From: Gentiana macrophylla | Lineage: Eukaryota; Streptophyta; Magnoliopsida; Gentianales; Gentianaceae | Assembly: GCA_026214975.1 (NCBI GenBank) | Contig: JAOBSW010000453.1 | Coordinates: forward strand, 28,258 to 92,257 | Direction of reading: 5' to 3' | Length of the DNA stretch: 64,000 nt | Shown: positions 39,858-52,800 of the stretch, piece after piece | How the letters are laid out: each line of letters opens with the position of its first letter | Position numbering within the stretch: the stretch's first letter is position 1 | Program-made: the position numbers and the translations under genes | Notes under the pieces: model-generated | What the model saw: only the letters and a program-made list of their open reading frames with translations | The model's database searches: none | Told to the model about the DNA's origin: nothing

Positions 39858-41402
39858 CATACCACACTTGTAGCAGGTTTCATAGGCGATACTATGTCTT
39901 GAGAAGAGGAGTTCAGCCGTGGGAATGACGTCTCTTTGAATTTGTTAAAGTAAAAGATTGCCTATAAGTGGCCTTTGATTGACCAAATTAATTTAAAGAT
40001 ACCAGAATTCGCTGCCATAGAGTGATTCTGTTGAGCTTGAATTTCGAAATAAGCGGGCCGACGGTGAATTTTCTAGAGGAGGGCAGCTTCTAGATGGCAT
40101 TTCCAAGGTCGTAAAAATCAAAAGCATTTCATAAGGTATTTGCAGCAAAGCAAACATGCCACCAGATAAAGGAGCAGGTGGGTTTGGGCATATCAAGTGG
40201 TGAGCCATATTTATGTTTAAGGACCAGTACCCATAAGTTCCTATGATCCGTAAGAACCTGCCACACAAGCTTGGTCAAAAGCGCAATATTCATATCCCTG
40301 ACACTACGGATTCCCAAGCCACCATTAAGTTTGGGAAACAGATAATCTGCCATGATAAAAGGTGGAGGGCTCTTTTGTGTGTGTTGTGACCCTAGAAAAA
40401 ATATTGTGCCAGCTTATCATGTTCATTTGTAACACTAGTAGGTAAGCAAACAGTTTGCATGTGATAGTAAGGGGTTGTGGTGAGAACCGTTTGCGTAAGA
40501 ATGGCTCGGCCTACTTTGGAGAGGGTAGAAGCTTTCCATGGTTGGAGCTTCTTCCAGTTTTTATCAATAATTACATGAAAGTCGTCATTTTTAACACGGT
40601 TGTGATGAAAAGGAACTCCAAGAATTTTTTAGGTGAATTGTGTGGGCCATGCCGAGAGCAGTGGCAATGGCACTGATCGTTTGTGGGTCTGTATTTGGTG
40701 AGGTTGCGAGCTTTGATTTGGAGATGCTTACTTTCTGACCAGAAAATCCGCAGAAGGTTGAATCATGGACAATTTCATGTGCCTGATCTATTGTGGCCTC
40801 TGTAAATAGGAGTAGATCATCCGCAAAAAATGGGAGATTTTCGGACCACCTCAAGCAACAGCAATTGGTTTCCATTTACCATCAGTGACGGATTCATTGA
40901 TTAAGCAGCTAAGCACTTGCATAACGATAACAAAAAGATAGGGGGATAGAAAACTGCGGTGGGGCCGGAAGCCTTGGAGATGAGTGCCATTCCAAAGAAT
41001 CTATAATGTGGTGCTTGATAGAGTAGACATGATATGGTTGATAAGATTATTGTTGAACCCTACTGAGTGAAGAATCTGTTTAAGGAATGCCCAATTGACC
41101 CAGCCCTATCATAAGCTTTTTCAAGCTCAACTTTAATGATCATGATCCTTTTTCTTCCCGACTTTTTCTTCATCATGTTTAGCACCTCTTGGGTCACAAT
41201 AATGTTATATGTCGTATGTCTGCCAAGAATGAAAGCTTTTTGGATGTTGTCAATAATTTTATCAATAATCAACGCAAGCAGTTCACAATAATTTTTGTGA
41301 TGGTCTTAATAGAGACATTTGCAAGAGCTATCGAACGTAGTTCGGACACAGACTCATACGGTTTTACCTTCAGGATTAGAGCAATACTGGTCCGATTCAT
41401 GT
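39858..41402 (-). mobile_element. LINE (L1-type) ORF2 remnant: reverse transcriptase
   Basis: The minus strand from 41400 reads NRTSIALILKV, then LRSIALANVSIKTITKIIVN, DKIIDNIQKAFILGRHTTYNI and MMKKKSGRKRIMIIKVELEKAYDR (L1-type RT palm). LPFFADDLLLFTEA (polymerase centre Phe-Ala-Asp-Asp) and KVSISKSKL follow at 40870-40640, then the downstream KLNGGLGIRSVRDMNIALLTKLVWQVL at 40330-40220. Frames shift several times. The element continues beyond gypsy C at 28109-27530. The upstream part (endonuclease, ORF1) is missing, cut at the LTR starting at 41403. Confidence 0.85.
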
Positions 41403-42210
41403 TGTTGGTCCTAGAGAAAGACAGGAACAAATGTCAGATGGGGGTGAATGAACTTGTTCACAATGAATTCACTAGTCTATACCCTGCTGAGCATAACCTG
41501 CTGATTCAGAAAATCTTCAAGTGTTCTTGTATTCAAGTTCCATCTAGTATCAACACTTGAAGACTGAGCTCCCGATCTTACCATTATGATCAAAGGCTTG
41601 TTAAAGCAGAATCACTTTCTTGATTCACCTCTATGTTTTACAAAGGTACCTGAAGACAGAGAATCTTCGCTGAAGTGTCAATGATCATTGTGTTTTATGG
41701 TGGAGTGGTGAAGAGGCAATCTACTCCTTCAAGGAACAAGAGAGTACTGGGAGCGAAGAATCTACCCGCTTCTTAGTATTCAGATCATGAAGCCATAGTT
41801 ATTGGTCAAGGACAATCAGATTAGGGCTTTTGTAACTTTACCTCGAAAGACTCTAGTGAATTACCTCCAACATCACAAGAGAAGAGTGGACTGACAGGAT
41901 TATATCACCTGGAACCGCTATAAACCTTACTCTACTTTATATACTGGATTTATATTATATCTGATGAATCACATCAACAAACAATCTACATCTACTGAAC
42001 ACACACACACTGCACATATGAGTGTCTAACACTTGGTTTCATTTAGTATTTGAACAAGTAAAAGGCTTTAATTATATTCCGCACGCACTGTAATCAACAT
42101 ACCTCATAGTCAAGACACTATAGATCGCTTGATCTCACAAACTCGTAAAATGTTTTAAGTTACAAGTTTATTCCCCTTAAAATTGTACAAAGCCTTTATA
42201 AGGACCAACA
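41403..42210 (+). mobile_element. LTR-like element, 808 bp, with 9-bp inverted ends
   Basis: Starts TGTTGGTCCTAGAG and ends TATAAGGACCAACA; the outer nine bases are perfect inverted repeats. The start resembles that of the solo LTR at 33373 (TGTTGGTCC) and GATGGGGGTGAATGAACTTG follows about 35 bases in, as in large copia (SIRE-like) LTRs. No matching 5-bp flanking duplication (CATGT left, TGGCT right), so it is either a solo LTR with decayed flanks or one LTR of a rearranged element. No coding region. Confidence 0.55.
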
Positions 42211-43950
42211 TGGCTCGATCATGGCTTTGCCTTTATTCAAAGATGATGACGGTCCGGGCTCGGACGTTCTATATTTTTAGGCCGCGTCGAGCATGTCCCC
42301 GCAATTTCTAGTTGACGAAGATTGAAATCGGTTTTCGTGAAGCCCTTGCGAGCCCACTCTGGAAGTCGTTTCATCACCACTTCGCCGCCGCTAGACCTCT
42401 CGCCTACTCATACACTCTATTAAACCGCTCATAATAGCTCTAAACCGATTCATTCTCACCCTATCGGACTTCATTGAGGTCAGACTGGGTCTTTTTCTAT
42501 TGACCAGATGACTTGAATTCGGCGATGAACTTGGCCTAGAGGTAGTCCCAGTAATAGATAGACCTGGCGGGCAGGTTGCGTATTCAGGAGACTGCCTTGT
42601 GTTGCATGACACCTACAATGGCTATGCATAATGTGGATACGTTCCTGGTCGCCATAGAGACCTTTCTCTAAAATGACGAGAGACAGTCGTAAGGGCAAGT
42701 CATCCCATAATAGTTTTGGAATGTACCCCTTCAGGTGGTGTATCCAGAATTTGTTTGTCGAGGATGCTTGCTCCCCATGATAGGGCACATTCTTTCCCCT
42801 TGTTAGCTTTATAAAGCTCATCCACCTGTTCTTGGAGTCTGGAGATCTGCTCTCCAAATAGGTTCGGGCCATAATGTGGGGAACTATTTACTGACCTGAG
42901 ACCCTCGACTTGGCGACTGGCTTCGCCTTACTGGTCCCCTAATCTAGCTTTCACGTTCATGCGAACAGATTGGGCTTCATCACTATTTTCTCTTTGCGGT
43001 TGATCTGGTATAGGACCCAGGCGCTCCTGGACGGGCCGACGTTCCTCATGTCGCTTAATGGTGAAGTGGACGCTCTACTATCTATTGGTGTGATGAGAAG
43101 GAGGATTTTGTCGCGGGTTGGGTGACCGACATATCTCTGTCTGCGTGATGGGAGTCCTCGGTGGCGGAATGAACTCGATGATCGAGATTCGGCTCGTGAG
43201 ATGGATGAGTTCTCGGTTGGTTTGGTCGATCCTTTCAAAGATAGCGGCATAAGCAAGCAATGCTCTCGCGTAGAGCTTGTCGTATGCCTCTCGCCTCATC
43301 GCGCATGCATTAACCGATATGAAGCGGAGTGGCTAAGATGGCTCACCCATTACTTTTCCTTTATTTTGCTCAATAGCGGCGGCCAAAGTTTCTTTATCCT
43401 TAGCTCGGTTGTCAAGGTAGTCTCGCGCGTCGTACTGGTGAATGTCTTTGCCTGGCGGGCCGGTTGGTCGATGGCCCTTGGGGTCGTGGTGTGCAGTGTC
43501 GCGACCACCATGAGACCCTTCTGCATCCAGATTCACGTTACCTTTCTTTTTGCCGGCAAGCAGCAGACCGTCCTTTCGCATAATCTTTGGTTGATAGGGT
43601 CTCGTGAGGAATGTTCTTTCTTTTTTAGATTCCGATGGAGATCCGGAAAATCGATGATGAACACGATGAAGGTCTGATGAATATGAGATAGACCCACTGA
43701 AAATCTGATGAATCTGAGGGTGGACACAGTCGGATATTCTTTGAGTCTTGTATTTTTGATGAAGACCTTGTTGAAGATTTGGAGATCCGTATGAACGAGA
43801 TGAAGATTCCAATGAGGGTGCAACCAAAAAACCAGGAAAAGACGGTTCCGGATCGCCGGAACTGAAACAAAACTGCCTTGAACCTCAGATCTGACTGGGA
43901 AAAAAAATGCTAAAACGAGTAATTTTCCCGGTAACGGAGACAACTAAAAT
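42211..43950 (-). mobile_element. gypsy Gag remnant, minus strand, heavily shifted
   Basis: Minus-strand pieces: MRREAYDKLYARALLAYAAIFERIDQ (43299-43220), EQISRLQEQVDELYK-like sequence (42870-42810), then gag blocks with PARQVYLLLGLPLG (about 42600) and NRFRAIMSGLIECM (42460-42420). This pattern (coiled-coil N-terminus, then capsid) is that of gypsy Gag. A sequence like a primer site, complementary to CCCGGTAACGGAGACAAC (43928-43945), precedes it, so the LTR should begin at 43951. ORFs on the plus strand here are shadows. No pol domain was found. Confidence 0.5.
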
Positions 43951-44650
43951 TGTCGGAAATATCACAAATGGATTATGCGGTGGATATCTGGTTGATTATG
44001 TGTTATTTATCCTGTTTTAGTGTTGATTAGTCTCAAGAACAACATGGAGATGAATGAAGATGCTCAAATGTCATATTGAATAATGTGGATACAATGAGGG
44101 TGTTTTGAGAGGAATATGGATGTGCAAACGTGGTCGCCACGCACTTTGGATGTAAATGATCAAGCCAATTTCACGTAGTTCTTGTGGGAGGGAAGACACC
44201 GCTAATTATAGGGACTATAGTCGGTGGTTACAAGGCAGTTACAATGTACAAGTAATGCATAAATTAAAGCACAAGGTCGTGGACGAGCTTGTGGTAGCAA
44301 AGCTTACGCCGAGGCCGCTGGCGAGCTCTTTTCCTCAGAACCGCTGGGATGTTTCCTAGTCGAGTGGGCTTTGTCTCGAAGTGATGTGAGCGGGAAGACG
44401 AAAGGGGCCCCCAAGTGTTGCATCAAGTTGGATGTTGTTTGATCGACGCTCGTTGCCTGGCCAATAAATAGAATCGTAATGACGTGAGGCGGTCTAGACT
44501 GTACCCCGGCCCAGTTCGGCTTATGAAGGTGCGAACTGATGGGTCGAGGACCCTATTCGTTATTGAGCCTGCGTGGAGGCCCAGCATGAATTCGAGGGCT
44601 CATTTTACTGGCTTGGCGCATCAATTGGGATCCGTTAATTAAGGTAGGTT
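43951..44650 (-). repeat. probable LTR remnant next to the gypsy Gag
   Basis: Begins TGTCGGAAATATC at 43951 directly beside the putative primer site, as an LTR should. GC-richer than the region to its right. The far end is not defined; I place it near 44650 where composition changes. No second copy in the window. Confidence 0.3.
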
Positions 44651-46885
44651 ACTTAAAAGTTCGGATTCGGTTGTTTTTAGATTTACTCAAGTAATAAATA
44701 ATTACTTGGAGAAAAAATTTACATATGTCATAAATAGATGTGTTGTGTTGTGGGTGTTATATCAAACAAAAAGGATGAAAAAAGGAAGAAAATATGCCAC
44801 ATGAATGGCGCCGGGAAGAAAAGATGATAAGAAGAAAAGAAAAAAAGGAGGACGATTCATTCGCCGCTTGGCACACCATGCTTCGATCTGCTTCACGAGT
44901 GGTTATGTAGTTAGTTTAAGTTATGTATTTATTGTAATTTAAGGGTTTTAATTTTAGATTTAGCGTTAAAGGTTGGAACTTTAACCGTTAAGGGTTTTCC
45001 AATAACCGCGTCTCTTATTAGTAGTAATTTCTCTTATCGTTTCCTCATGATTATTCATGTAACTCAAGGTTAGTCGTTGTTTGGTTCTGTAGGTTCGGCC
45101 TGCCTTTAAGGTAATGAGTTATTCTTATCAAAATGTTCTATTTTTAGTTTAAATATTATGTTTCTCGGTTGTTTTGAATACTGTATAACATTGAACTACA
45201 TGAAACTTAACATTATTATGTGTCGCCGGGTATCTGTTAAACTATGTTTTCAGAGCATTATTATGTTTTCTAGTTACTTTTCTGTGAATTGTTTTATGCA
45301 TTTTGGTTATGAGTAGTGAAGATAGGATGAGGGTTCGGTGTTGTTATGGAATTTAGATGCCCACATAGGCTACGTATGGATTTTAACATGAAATCTATGT
45401 GCTTTATGTGCTCATACATGTTTATAGTTAGTTATCTTGCGATGTATTGAGCGGAGTACCATGGTACTAAGAGGAGGACCATGTCAGATGTATGGCGCGT
45501 TGTATTACACATGTCGTTCCTGAGACGATGTACCGAGCGAGGTACCGTGAGCCAGACCCGCGTTGGATGTATGGCTAGTCATATTACTCGTTTTGCACCA
45601 AGCCCTCATGATGAGTAAGTAAGAAACAAGAACATGACGAACAAGTCACAAACATGTTATTATTAGTAGACATGTAAAGTATGGGTTAGTAGATAGCTTA
45701 TGTAAGTGTGATCAGCAAGCTACACACTATAAGTAAGTAATGAAATGAATAAGTACGTGGAAGCTGAACTAAACGTAATTAATAAGCATGTTTTCATAAG
45801 CATTGTTCAATGTTGGTTTTAAAGTGTGTTTCCTTGTGTATCAAGACATGTTTTCCAAGATGTTTTACGTATTCTTGAAGATATGCTTTTAAAGTAGTTT
45901 TCTTTATGCTTTAATTATAAGTTTTCAATCTGCTTTGTAACTGATGAAGTAGATTAATGTTATGTCTATAAAGATCCGACAAACATGAATATCTCTTTTG
46001 ATCTTCTTTCTCTTTACTAAGCATGTGGCCAGTGCTCACTCCTTTTTTTTGGGAATAAGAAGATATGAATGTTGAAGACAAGTTGGATGATTAGTTTGGG
46101 GAGTAAGCTTAGGAATGAAGCTATGAAATTCTTTATGTTTGAGCAGTTTAGTCAAGATGAGTTGTAATAAATGTTAGTATATATTTATGATTTTAGTTTG
46201 ACAACAGTTGTAATCGGTTGAGTTGGTTAATGAAAAAGCTTAAGTATCAATTTCCCGAGTCTCTTGTTTGTTTCTTTTCTTCCGCACGTTCTTTAAGTAT
46301 TCTGATATGACTCGGGACTTACTTGAGATTTAGAGTTTACTCTAAACGTAACGTGCCGAATATTATTTTTTCAGACAATGATTGAATATCCGAGAGAAGA
46401 GCACTATGGTGATCACTATGGTATAATTTGACAAGTGATCAGAGTTTGAAACATGCATGAGGAAAGGAAAAAAAAAAAAAAAAAAAAAAATTATTCCCTT
46501 CATATTTTACCATATCAGCTTAAAAAAGAATGTTTTTGGATGTCGATTATTATCCGAAAGACGTCGTTTCACGTTTAGAGAATTGCAATCTTTAACAAAA
46601 TGTCAACAATTCCAGGTTGCATATCAAACACCTTCGAGCCCCGCTGTCCGAAGAAAACATCCATTAACAAACCAGCAATAATGATGAAATAGATGATTCC
46701 GTAAAAACAAAACAATGAAGAAATAGCTTCTCTCATAAGCATCCAACTGCAAATTGTGCAGCATATTAGTCGCACGCTTGCATCCCCTCTGCTAACTGAG
46801 ATCCATCTTCTATACCTCTGTTTGATCTGAGAGGTACCCACTTTGTTTTCTCTGAATTTTGTTGTAGAACGAGACAGAGGTGGTG
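44651..46885. other. intergenic region upstream of UXS; no gene seen
   Basis: AT-rich, no ORF worth reporting. 45450-45600 contains two similar lines (GAGCGGAGTACC / GAGCGAGGTACC, each followed by a GGCGCG- or GGCTAG-type block), perhaps an old LTR fragment. A pure A run lies at 46468-46490. The last few hundred bases must contain the UXS promoter and 5' UTR, but I cannot point to a TATA box with confidence. Confidence 0.4.
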
Positions 46886-49800
46886 ATGAAGCAACTACAC
46901 AAGCAACCCAACATCAGTTTCAGGCGAGATGAGGAGATGCCTACTTCACATACTTCTCCCTACTCCCCTAAATCCTTCAAACATCCTCGATCTCTCCCAA
47001 AGTCACTCAATTATCTCCTTAAAGAGCAAAGGCTCCTCTTTATCCTCATCGGCATTCTTATTGGCTCTTCTTTTTTCATTCTCCAACCGAGTCTCTTCCA
47101 TCTTAACCCCTCCTCCTCAGACGATGGCTCCCAACCCAGATCGCATTTCCCCGTCGAGCGTGTATCTGACTATGCTACATCGTCTTCTTTTTCTTCTTCA
47201 AACCAGGGGAAAACCTTTAACAACAAAGGGATCGGGAGAGTGCCCGTTGGGATTGGGAGGAGAAGGATGCGCGTAGTGGTAACCGGCGGGGCCGGATTTG
47301 TTGGGAGTCATTTGGTGGACAAATTGATTGCCCGGGGAGATGATGTCATTGTCCTCGATAATTTCTTTACTGGGAGAAGAGAAAATGTGATGCATCATTT
47401 TGGAAATCCCAGATTTGAGCTCATTAGGCATGATGTTGTTGAGCCCATTTTGTTGGAGGTGGATCAGATCTACCACTTGGCCTGCCCAGCTTCACCTGTT
47501 CATTACAAATATAACCCTGTCAAAACTATTATATCCTTTTGTCTTTGATCTTAATTATTTCAGTTTCTTACTGCCTGCGTATTTACATGTTTTAGCTTCT
47601 GAAGTTATTTGTCTGCAAGAATACAATTTCAGACAAATGTTGGTTGTTGGCTTTGGCATAGTTGTAACTCTTAACTTATGTTCACAAGACAAATGTGATG
47701 GGTACCTTGAACATGTTGGGTCTTGCCAAGAGAGTTGGTGCCAGATTTTTGTTAACTAGTACAAGTGAGGTTTATGGCGACCCCCTTGAGCACCCTCAGA
47801 AAGAGACTTACTGGGGACATGTGAATCCAATAGGTTTTAACAACTCCCAAAAGCTTAAGTTTTTCTATATTTTTGTTTTGTTCTTTTGACAATCAAGCGG
47901 TCATAAATATTTAGGTGTCCGGAGCTGCTACGATGAGGGGAAGCGTACTGCTGAAACCTTGACCATGGATTACCATCGTGGTGATGGAGTTGAGGTACCA
48001 ATTCTTTGTTCAAATCTGACACAGGCACATTAATTTCTCCCCCTCGTTTTTCATAGTAGTAATGTATTTCTGAATCATAAGTTTTTCTGCTCTTCTGTAA
48101 TGTAGTAATTTGGATTATACATTGCATTCTCTAATAGGTTGTTTTATAGTCAACTTCTCCCTACATGTTTGATGTGTGAATGTATAATGCAGCTAGTCTG
48201 AAAGGTTATTTTGGCTCTCCTATTATTTTAGGGATCGGATGGTTTCAAGTGTAGGTACATTTCAAGAGGTAGAATAGGGTTGGCATAAGAAGACTGTTTG
48301 CAGGAGCTTGAAAAATAAGCTTTTTGTGATTGCATAAGCTCTTATCCGGCAAATAAGGGTTATTAAGTGGCAGTTTATTGTATTAATGATCTATAGTAAG
48401 ATTTAGACGGTGTGTACTTGGATGCCATTTTTAGATAAATAACGGCGTGAGAGATTCTGTACGTTATATGTGTACTTTTTTCCAAAATATTTGTAGTCAT
48501 TTTCATTGTCACCAACTGATTCGTTAGAGTGGATGTTATTTTTCATAGGGTAGAGTTGAAGTATATAGTGTTAAAACTGTAGGTGAAACTTTGGTGTTTT
48601 ATGGTGGCGAAGTCAATGGAGTCTTTTAAAAGGCATCCCGGTGAAGAGCAAAGTGTTAGCAGAGTCTTTGTCACGCTCTTGTAAGGCCCTCAAGGCGTAA
48701 AACTGTGTTGAACAAGTCGCTGTCATTGTTGAGTTCTATGTTGAGGAACTCAACACAGTAATTCATAGTTGTCTATTAAGTAATCCTGAATAACATTATG
48801 TCTGTGTTGAATACCTATATACCTTAGCATCCGTCGGTTGTGCTTTAAGGAATTCGTTCTATTCTATTCTGATATTGGGTGTTTCATTTTAGAGTACACA
48901 TATACAAATGGGTGATATTTTGTTGGGAATTAATGGTATTACACAACCTGAAGTCATGATTTACTCTCTTATGCTGTTGAACCCTATTCTAATATTAGTG
49001 GTTTCATTTAGTGGGTGTTGAACTACTAAAACAGAATTGTTTAAAGCTGTGTACTTTTCCATCGCCTCGTCCCCTCCTCCCCTCCCTGCCCCTTCTTTAC
49101 CCAAAGGTTCTAAAAGTCGGTAGGCGCTAGTCGGGCGGCCGGGTGAAGAGTTGGGACTAGTCGGCTAGGCGGGGACTAGTCGGGGACTAGGCGGTTTTGG
49201 ATTTTTTATTAATAATAATAATAATAATAATAATGGAATTGAAAAAAAAAAAAAAAAAACACAAAATACTACTACAAACCCCCAAAAATAATGATACTAC
49301 TACTCTAGTAATACTAAGTACTAACATAACATAAGTCTAAAAAGTCAAGTCACAAAATAAACACATACAAACATACGTGATATGTCTAAAATAAACACAT
49401 TCAAAGTCAAGTACTCAAGTTAAATTTAAACTAAAATCGAAGAAATGTTTTTTTTAAGGCTTTACATATAAAGTACGGCCTAGGCCGAGTTGCCTGCCTT
49501 GCACCTGACTTTCCCGCCTAGAGGCCGACTAGGGACCCCCTAGAGACCAGCCCGCCTAGAGAGGTCCGACTAGTGTGAACTCGGGTCGGTGGAGGGCCGA
49601 CTAGCGCCTAGGCGGTGCCTAGTCGGCCGAGTGTTAGAACACTGTCTTTACCTTTTAGAGATCTTCCTGGATCATGCATGTGAGACAGATAAGGAGCTAT
49701 TGTTGATATAACTTAATGCCTTTCAGTTAAGGAGTTTTTGATGTTTGAGTATACTCAGGCAGGATTTTAGCTCGAAGTGTTTTGTTTATCATGTGGGCCT

Positions 49801-52800
49801 AGTGCATCCAATATTTTGGCTAATTTTCAGTCCCTTATTTTGGTGGTTTTACTGATACAATTGCGCAAATGCTTATAGGCATACAGTGATATAATGTATA
49901 GTTGCATTAGGACATTCTTATGGGCATCCTCTGCATCACACTTAAAGCGCTATATGTATTTTTGCACACTTATTCCACATCTAGCGGTCTGGTGCAATGC
50001 AGAGTCTTTGTATAAGAATTTCTGGTTGAATTGCCCTTGACCTCAGGGTGTGTACTGCATGGTTTCAGAATTATGATACAAGTAACTGTGTTCTCTTGCT
50101 GTCAGGTTCGTATTGCACGTATTTTCAATACATACGGGCCCCGTATGTGCTTAGATGATGGCCGTGTTGTCAGCAACTTTGTCGCACAGGTTTGTCTCAC
50201 GTTTGATTTACGAGATCCGGTCTTACCTCTGACATCTTTGATTAAGAAACTCTATCCATTTTAATGCTTTATTCACAAGTCTTACCTCTGAAATTTGTCT
50301 GTAGGCCATTCGTAGACAACCATTGACAGTTTATGGTGATGGAAAGCAAACTCGTAGCTTCCAATATGTTTCTGACTTGGTATGTAATAAGCATCTCATT
50401 GTCATTTTTTGCTGAAAATATTTGGTATGCCTTTTCTTTTGCCAGAAATTGATTGCATCTATTTTCATAGTAATTCTATTGTTTTTTGACTTCTTCATGT
50501 AGGAAAGTATCTAATTTTATGTTGAAAAGTTTTTTGAGCCGTGTAGCTTATTAAGCGGAGATAAAGCTTTATTACTGTTTATACCTTTAAAGCGAAGCTA
50601 AAGGGTCACAGCTCCTTAGTATAAACATGCTGTACATCTCTTTACAATCAATGAGAAAAATTCTTTCTCTTCAACATTCTACTATCATCTTATATGGTAT
50701 GAGAGCCCAAACTATTGTCGTAATTTTCTCTCCATTAGTCCATTCCGATTCAAATTATGTCGGACTCATCCTCCAGTGCTGTGAACTCCTCCTCTTCTCC
50801 ATCAATTCGTTCTAGTGGCATCGGATCAGAAAATCCCACTCTTCACATTACTTATTGAAATATACTGAAAATACTAAGTATTAATTTATAACATATTTAA
50901 TATATTAAGTTATGTACACTCATGTATTTAGTTGCTTTATCTTTACAATAACCGAGTAGTAATAAAGTGTAGCCACTCTAGAAAGTTAAGGCTAGATAGT
51001 TATTACTTTACTTTTTACTTTATCAAGGTACTTTTTACTTTTCATTTAATGCAAATTTAGCATGCTTGCATCTTGTATTTTCCTATTTATTCCAACCGAA
51101 TTTGGTTGAAGAATAACAAGAGTTATAATTCTCTTTCTTCTCTTCTAAAATTATCTATATGGTATCGTAGCGGGAGGTCATGGATCAATCTTGCTACCAA
51201 CATTGTTTCCCCAATTATATTGTGCAAGTGTTGGGCCTCTTTGTTGGCCTTGTGTGCCCTTTATATATGGCTTTGTGTGCCATGTTGGCCCCTGCTTGTT
51301 ATAGGCCCACACTTGAGTGGGCGTGTTAAAAGTGATATAAGGAAATATAGTAGCGCACTTTACTAACACCAATTAGTTTTAGTACAACGGTAAGCGCTTG
51401 ATCCTAATATGGTATCGGAGCTCAATCTTTATTTAGATTTTTTTTCGCTTCATCATCTTCATTCTTTTTCTCCTTCTTATTCTCTTCATTCAGAGTGGCG
51501 TAATCTAATAAAGATTCAATTTCTATAACTCTTGATAATCCTTCTCTTCAAATCACGCCTAAAAACTCACTGAAACAACTACATGCAATGGGCCCACTGT
51601 TTCAATGTACATCACAGGGAGAGATAAACTTGGCTATCTCACTGGAGAAACCAAACCCCCTGCTGATCAAACATCTAAAGCTTACAACAGATGGAGGACT
51701 GAAAATGCTACAGTTATGTCTTGGCTCATCAATTCCATGATTGATGATATAAGCCAAGTACATCTGCTTGCTAATTCAATTTCATGAAATCTGGGAAAAT
51801 GTTGCCAAATCTTTCTCTCGATAAAGGCAACTTCATTCGTGCATTTGGTCTCCAAATATCTTAAGTGGATACAAAGCAAGGAAACCTAGATGTTACTAGG
51901 TATCTCAATAGCCTCAACAATGTTTGGCAAGAATATGATCAACTCACCCACATCAAATGGACCTGCACAGATGATGCTGCAAAACATCTCAAATGGATCC
52001 AACAGGAAAGAGTTTTTGACTTTCTCAGTGGTCTCAATCCTAATTTTGATGCTGCCAGAGAAAGAGTATTAGCCCAAGATCCTTTCCCTACCATTCAAGA
52101 AGCTTTCCTTGCAATCAGGAAAGAAGAAAGTAGGGAAGGGGTGATGAATGGAGGACTTCTTCCTACTCCAATTGCTGAAAATTCAGCCCTTATTGCTTCC
52201 TCAAATGAGATGGAAAATGCTGCCTACAACAAGTGGAAACTACAAGAAGAATGAACAGAGACTCAAGATGGTGTGTGACTACCTGCAAGAAAAATGGCTA
52301 CATCAAAGAACACCGCTGAAACTATACGGGAAACCTCCACACCTCCAAACAAATCAAAGAAAACAGAATGATGGTAACTCGGGAGAGAATGTAAGAAGGC
52401 ATACAATGTCACCGAATAGCCATGTGGGTTCTCTAAAGAACAAATGGATACACTTAACCTGCTGTTTGACAAAAGGATGCCAACCACTTGCTTTTGCACT
52501 CTTCAACCTGAGCTATCGCACATAGTAAGTTAATGCCACTTGGATTGTAGACTCAGGAGCCTCTAGCCACATGACCTGTAACTACTCTCTATTTCAATCT
52601 TTCCATAATAAGTTGATGCAAACCATTATGTTACTATTGCAGATGGCTCTGTTTCCAAGGTGGTTGGTCTAGTGGTCTCATAGTATCCTACCAAACCTTA
52701 CCCCAAATCTTCTTATATGTCCCTAAGCTCGAGTGCAACCTATTCTCTCACACCAGCTTCAGAAGGATAGGAAATGTATTGTTAACTTTGATTCAACTCA

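Noticed and set aside
43201..43677. 158-codon plus-strand ORF
   Set aside because: It overlaps gypsy Gag pieces read on the minus strand and shows no domain; probably the complement of a charged Gag linker.
46575..46841. Minus-strand ORF with a hydrophobic segment upstream of UXS
   Set aside because: It overlaps the expected UXS promoter and 5' UTR and resembles nothing known; most likely chance.
47198..47476. Minus-strand ORF of 92 codons in UXS exon 1
   Set aside because: Antisense shadow of a conserved exon; no domain and no independent support.
47531..47548. Extension of UXS exon 1 by ISFCL to the in-frame stop
   Set aside because: This is intron sequence starting with the U12 signal; the family sequence continues from 47686.
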